The translations under genes and the position numbers were made by a program. Below the pieces are notes generated by a model that saw nothing but the letters and a program-made list of their open reading frames with translations, was not told the origin of the DNA and ran no database searches. 8,598 nt of DNA from Desulfobacteraceae bacterium (GTDB lineage Bacteria; Desulfobacterota; Desulfobacteria; Desulfobacterales; DAOWNP01). The stretch spans positions 1-8,598 of the forward strand of contig DAOWNP010000093.1 of the NCBI GenBank assembly GCA_030642545.1, in the 5' to 3' direction. This document shows positions 6,142-8,598 of this stretch, piece after piece; within the stretch, counting starts at the first letter, position 1; each line of letters begins with the position of its first letter.

Positions 6142-6505
6142 AAAAATAATTAAAGTTCTTCTTGTTGATGATGAAGATGACTTTGTATCTACTCTTGCAG
6201 AACGTCTTGAATTAAGAGAATATTATGTAAAAATTGCAAAAGATGGTGAATCAGGGATAAGTAAGGTTTCTGATATTTCTTTTGATATTGTAATTCTTGA
6301 TTTAATGATGCCGGGATAAACTGGTATAGATACGCTTAAGCAGATAAGAACTATAGATAATGACTTGCATGTTATTCTGCTGACTGGACATGGTTCAACC
6401 AAAGAAGCAATGGAAGGAATGGCTATCGGAGCTTTTGATTTTCTTATGAAACCTATTGATATCAAAGAATTGATTGATAAAATAAAGGAAGCAGTAAATC
6501 AATAA
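6134..6505 (+). pseudogene. Single-domain response regulator interrupted by an in-frame TAA
   Basis: Receiver-domain protein expected to take phosphate from the kinase just upstream. The frame reads through VLLVDDEDDF (acidic pair D12, D13) and DIVILDLMMPG (phospho-acceptor D56), then meets TAA at 6317-6319 (codon 62). The same frame continues without another stop to 6503-6505 and encodes the rest of a receiver: TGIDTLKQIR, LLTGHGS with T84, and FLMKP with K106. Because the frame is the same on both sides, this is a nonsense substitution, not an indel. The last gene's receiver has Ile at the matching place (MPGIDGF). The start is supported by GGAG 8 bases upstream and overlaps the kinase end. 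As written, the product would be a 61-residue half domain that cannot fold as a receiver. A recent mutation, a sequencing error or stop readthrough are all possible. Confidence 0.8.
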
Positions 6506-6525
6506 TAATCAATAAGGATACTGAT

Positions 6526-7179
6526 ATGAATAATAATAGTGATTGGTTTTTATGCAAGGTTACAGCATCTGTAACCCATGAAATGCAAAATATATTGGCT
6601 ATTATAAAAGAAAACGCTGGTTTGATGGAAGATATTCTTTATATGAGCCAGGAAAATCTGTCGGATTCTTCCGGCAGCAGGCTGCTGGGATGTATTAAAA
6701 GCATAAAAAAGCAAGCATATAGAGGGGTTGAATTTACATCAGGATTAAATAGATTTTCACATATAGTAGATCATGCACAAACGCATATCAATCTGCTTGA
6801 TACTGCAAAAAAATTAATCTTTCTGATTCAGCGGATTGTCAATCAAAAAGGTATTCAGCTTTTAATAGAAGATTGTGAAAAGTCGCCATCTGTTACATCA
6901 GATCCGTTTCTTTTTCAAAAAGCTATATATTTGTGTATTGAATGTCTTGCTGAAGTATTACAGGCTAAAGCAGTTATTAGAATAGTTATTCCTGCGGTAT
7001 CAGGTTCTCTTAAAAAGGTTGTGTTTGAAAGCAGTAATCATGATATTCCACCATCTCTTTGTAGTAATAAAATTTCTCTTTTACCAAAATGGTTAGAAAC
7101 AACTGAAATTTGTAATCAGATCAGTGCAAATGTAGAAATTACAACAAAGCCTTTTGGTATTATTTTTTCTATAAAATAA
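6526..7179 (+). CDS. HisKA-like protein with degenerate ATPase domain (217 aa)
   Basis: Soluble histidine-kinase-like protein. Residues 10-90 form a dimerisation/phosphotransfer-type domain with H18 in SVTHEMQNILAII; it aligns with GVAHEINNPLAII of the membrane kinase in the same operon, and the similarity continues (ENAGLMEDILYMS against QKAGLMSDLIYLS). The rest has the layout of a kinase ATPase domain, but the N-box is replaced (YLCIECLAEVLQ) and no DxGxG or GxGLG motif is present, so it should not bind ATP normally. The likely role is a phosphotransfer adaptor or phosphatase/scaffold, comparable in architecture to Spo0B or ChpT; that is inference. There are no membrane segments. AAGGA lies upstream of the ATG, 20 bp after the interrupted receiver gene, so it is the last gene of this operon. 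Confidence 0.75.
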   Translation: MNNNSDWFLCKVTASVTHEMQNILAIIKENAGLMEDILYMSQENLSDSSGSRLLGCIKSIKKQAYRGVEFTSGLNRFSHIVDHAQTHINLLDTAKKLIFLIQRIVNQKGIQLLIEDCEKSPSVTSDPFLFQKAIYLCIECLAEVLQAKAVIRIVIPAVSGSLKKVVFESSNHDIPPSLCSNKISLLPKWLETTEICNQISANVEITTKPFGIIFSIK

Positions 7180-7189
7180 ATTCTATCCA

Positions 7190-7220
7190 TATAAAAAAAG
7201 CAAGAATCTCTTTTTTTATA
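7190..7220. terminator. A/T-rich terminator-like hairpin after the kinase operon
   Basis: TATAAAAAAAG (7190-7200) and CTTTTTTTATA (7210-7220) are a perfect 11-bp inverted repeat with a 9-nt loop, starting 10 bases after the stop codon of the preceding gene. It is built like the hairpin at 3998-4038, so the two bracket the operon 4077-7179. The low GC of the stem makes its strength uncertain. Confidence 0.5.
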
Positions 7221-7295
7221 AAATCAGGATATACTGTTTGTAAATGTTTCAAATTGTTTTGTCTAATGTGTTTTATTTTGTTTTATTACGTTTCA

Positions 7296-7327
7296 TAAGC
7301 ATTTTTTTTATTTTTATGCTATGCTTA
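7296..7327. promoter_or_regulatory. Inverted repeat upstream of the sigma-54 promoter (possible activator site)
   Basis: TAAGCAT (7296-7302) and ATGCTTA (7321-7327) are perfect inverted repeats separated by 18 bp, with a second ATGCT at 7316-7320. The centre lies about 70 bp upstream of the predicted transcription start, a plausible place for an enhancer-binding protein. The arms are short and AT-rich, so chance is possible. Confidence 0.25.
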
Positions 7328-7356
7328 ACATCTTGATATGTATATATTTTAATTTA

Positions 7357-7372
7357 TGGCATATTTTTTGCT
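7357..7372 (+). promoter_or_regulatory. Sigma-54 promoter
   Basis: TGGCATATTTTTTGCT matches the -24/-12 consensus TGGCACG-N4-TTGCW well: TGGCA in the -24 box, TTGCT in the -12 box, and exactly 10 bp between GG (7358-7359) and GC (7370-7371). The predicted start is near 7383, leaving a leader of about 37 nt before the ATG at 7420. It is the best sigma-54 promoter in the window and a natural target for the activator encoded at 2332 or a relative. Confidence 0.7.
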
Positions 7373-7392
7373 TTACATAAAGCAAAAATATG
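7360..7392. repeat. Palindrome overlapping the -12 box and start site
   Basis: CATATTTTTTGCTTT (7360-7374) and AAAGCAAAAATATG (7379-7392) are inverted repeats with one bulged base around a 4-nt loop ACAT. The palindrome covers the -12 element and the predicted start of transcription. It could be an operator for a repressor or a by-product of the AT-rich promoter; only part of it would lie in the transcript. Confidence 0.4.
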
Positions 7393-7419
7393 ATTTTAAT
7401 AATCAATATGGAGGTAAAT

Positions 7420-8598
7420 ATGTCGGTTTTAACTATAACAAGTGGTTTGTATTCCAATTCCAAAAAAATTATTAACAATCTTTTAGAACAATTAAACAGT
7501 AAAGTAATTACTGATGCAGATATTATTGAAAAAACCAATCAAATTTACAATGTTAAACTGGCAACACTTAAAAAAGTTGTTGAAAGCAAACAAATTGCTT
7601 TTAATGATTTTACTCATGAAAAAGAAAAGTGTACAGCACTTTTAAAAAATACAATTTCTGAATTTGTTAGTCAGGGCTCATGTATTTTTCATGGAAACTT
7701 AGGTCATCTTATTCCCAAAGAGGTTTCTCATGTTATGAGAGTGCTTATTATCTCAAATAAAGATCAACGCATTAAAAACGGTATAAAAAATTTAGGTTTA
7801 TCAGAAAAAGATGTGATAAAAAATATGGAAATATCAGATAAATATGCGTTTTTGTGGACAAATTTTCTTTTTGGTAAAAAAGCATGGAATAACTCTCTTT
7901 ATGATATTATTATTCCTACAGACAAACTTGACTCTGAAGAATCTGTTGATTTAATTTTAAAACACCTCAAAGAGCTTTTATCAAATAAAGAAGAGATGAT
8001 AAAAAGCGAAGTTTTTGATTTTAAACTCGCAACAGATGTTGAAATAATCCTGAGTAAAATAGGGCAGGGGCTTTTAGTAAAAGTTTCAGATGGCAGAGTT
8101 GTTGTAACCATTGATAAAAAAGTATTGATGTTAAGTAAATTTCAGCAAAAAATTATTGATACTGTACAGCAGGTACCCAATGTAAAATCAGTTGAAACAG
8201 AAATAGGTAAAAATTATTATAAAAGCAATATTATACACAATTATGAGTTTGAAACTCCTTTGAGGATACTTCTCGTAGATGATGAAAAAGATTTTGTTCA
8301 GACATTATCAGAACGTTTAAGGATGAGGCAATTCGCAAGTGAAATTGTCTATAATGGGCAGGAAGCATTAGATTTTACCGAAAATGAAGATACAGAAGTT
8401 ATTGTTTTAGATTTAAAAATGCCTGGAATAGACGGGTTTGAAGTTTTGGGAAAAATTAAAAAAAACAAACCGGATATAGAGGTTATTATTTTAACAGGTC
8501 ATGGGTCTGAAAAAGATAAGCAGTCATGTTTGGATTTAGGTGCTTTTGCATATTTACAAAAACCGGCAGATATTGATCTGATTTCTGAAACAATGAAA
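7420..8598 (+). CDS. Cytidylate-kinase-like / BON-like / receiver fusion protein, 3'-truncated (393 aa visible)
   Basis: The frame is open from ATG 7420, with a strong GGAGG at 7410-7414, to the window end without a stop. Residues 1-200 resemble the cytidylate-kinase-like family (start VLTITSGLYSNSKKI, then VITDADIIEKT and a FHGNLGHLIP...HVMRVLI segment like the family's GxGxxxLxxxxHVRxV). The P-loop is degenerate: I see no GxxGxGK[ST]. Residues about 205-263 look like a BON domain (LVKVSDGRVVVTI...VQQVPNVKSVETEIG). Residues 281-393 are a receiver with D287/D288, phospho-acceptor D331 (VIVLDLKMPG), T359 and K381, hence apparently functional. An output domain may follow beyond the window. It is preceded by its own sigma-54 promoter and is the obvious alternative receiver for the upstream kinase. 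Cytoplasmic; the kinase-like part probably senses or binds a nucleotide rather than phosphorylating CMP (inference). Confidence 0.8.
   Translation, partial: MSVLTITSGLYSNSKKIINNLLEQLNSKVITDADIIEKTNQIYNVKLATLKKVVESKQIAFNDFTHEKEKCTALLKNTISEFVSQGSCIFHGNLGHLIPKEVSHVMRVLIISNKDQRIKNGIKNLGLSEKDVIKNMEISDKYAFLWTNFLFGKKAWNNSLYDIIIPTDKLDSEESVDLILKHLKELLSNKEEMIKSEVFDFKLATDVEIILSKIGQGLLVKVSDGRVVVTIDKKVLMLSKFQQKIIDTVQQVPNVKSVETEIGKNYYKSNIIHNYEFETPLRILLVDDEKDFVQTLSERLRMRQFASEIVYNGQEALDFTENEDTEVIVLDLKMPGIDGFEVLGKIKKNKPDIEVIILTGHGSEKDKQSCLDLGAFAYLQKPADIDLISETMK

Noticed and set aside
6317..6319. TAA as a recoded sense codon or as the trace of a frameshift
   Set aside because: Other genes in the window end at TAA, no recoding of TAA fits this lineage, and the reading frame is identical before and after the stop, which excludes a simple indel.
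1..8598. CRISPR array, tRNA or rRNA genes, integrase or transposase genes
   Set aside because: No regularly spaced direct repeats, no tRNA-like cloverleaf or rRNA sequence, and no recombinase motifs were seen.

Overview
The window comes from an AT-rich bacterium. Its style fits an anaerobic member of the Desulfobacterota (Desulfobacteraceae-like): PAS-containing sigma-54 activators with cysteine clusters, NifX-like cofactor-binding proteins, kinases with long periplasmic sensors, and a cytidylate-kinase-like/BON/receiver fusion. This placement rests on gene style, not on a marker gene.

Layout. (1) Positions 1-387 (+) hold the 3' end of an ECF/CbiO-type ABC ATPase with a His-rich tail, typical of Ni/Co uptake. 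(2) Positions 431-2169 (-) hold two translationally coupled paralogues of the nicotianamine synthase (NAS) family, facing the ABC gene tail to tail. (3) Positions 2170-2331 form a divergent regulatory region. It contains a 74-bp imperfect palindrome flanked by a perfect 9-bp direct repeat, which is MITE-like. Each arm carries a sigma-54-like GG-N10-GC motif. (4) Positions 2332-3762 (+) encode a PAS/AAA+/Fis sigma-54 activator whose Walker B Asp is replaced by Thr. (5) Positions 3763-4076 are a gene-free gap with a 144-bp palindrome and an A/T terminator-like hairpin. (6) Positions 4077-7179 (+) form a tight operon: NifX-like protein, membrane histidine kinase, single-domain response regulator interrupted by an in-frame TAA, and a histidine-kinase-like protein that keeps its H-box but has lost its ATPase motifs. 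(7) After a terminator-like hairpin and a good sigma-54 promoter, 7420-8598 (+) encodes a cytidylate-kinase-like/BON-like/receiver fusion that runs off the window.

Working together (inference). The right half is a phosphorelay with several possible entry and exit points: one active kinase, one pseudokinase with a phosphorylatable His, one broken receiver and one receiver in the last gene. The sigma-54 activator at 2332 could act on the promoter at 7357 and on the motifs in the 2210-2283 palindrome. The left half looks like metal handling: a Ni/Co-type ECF ATPase plus two NAS-like enzymes, one with a His/Cys-rich N-terminal extension. The NifX-like protein and the Cys-rich PAS domain are compatible with metal or metal-cluster sensing, so the whole may be a metal-responsive island. 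No direct functional link between the two halves is proven by the sequence.
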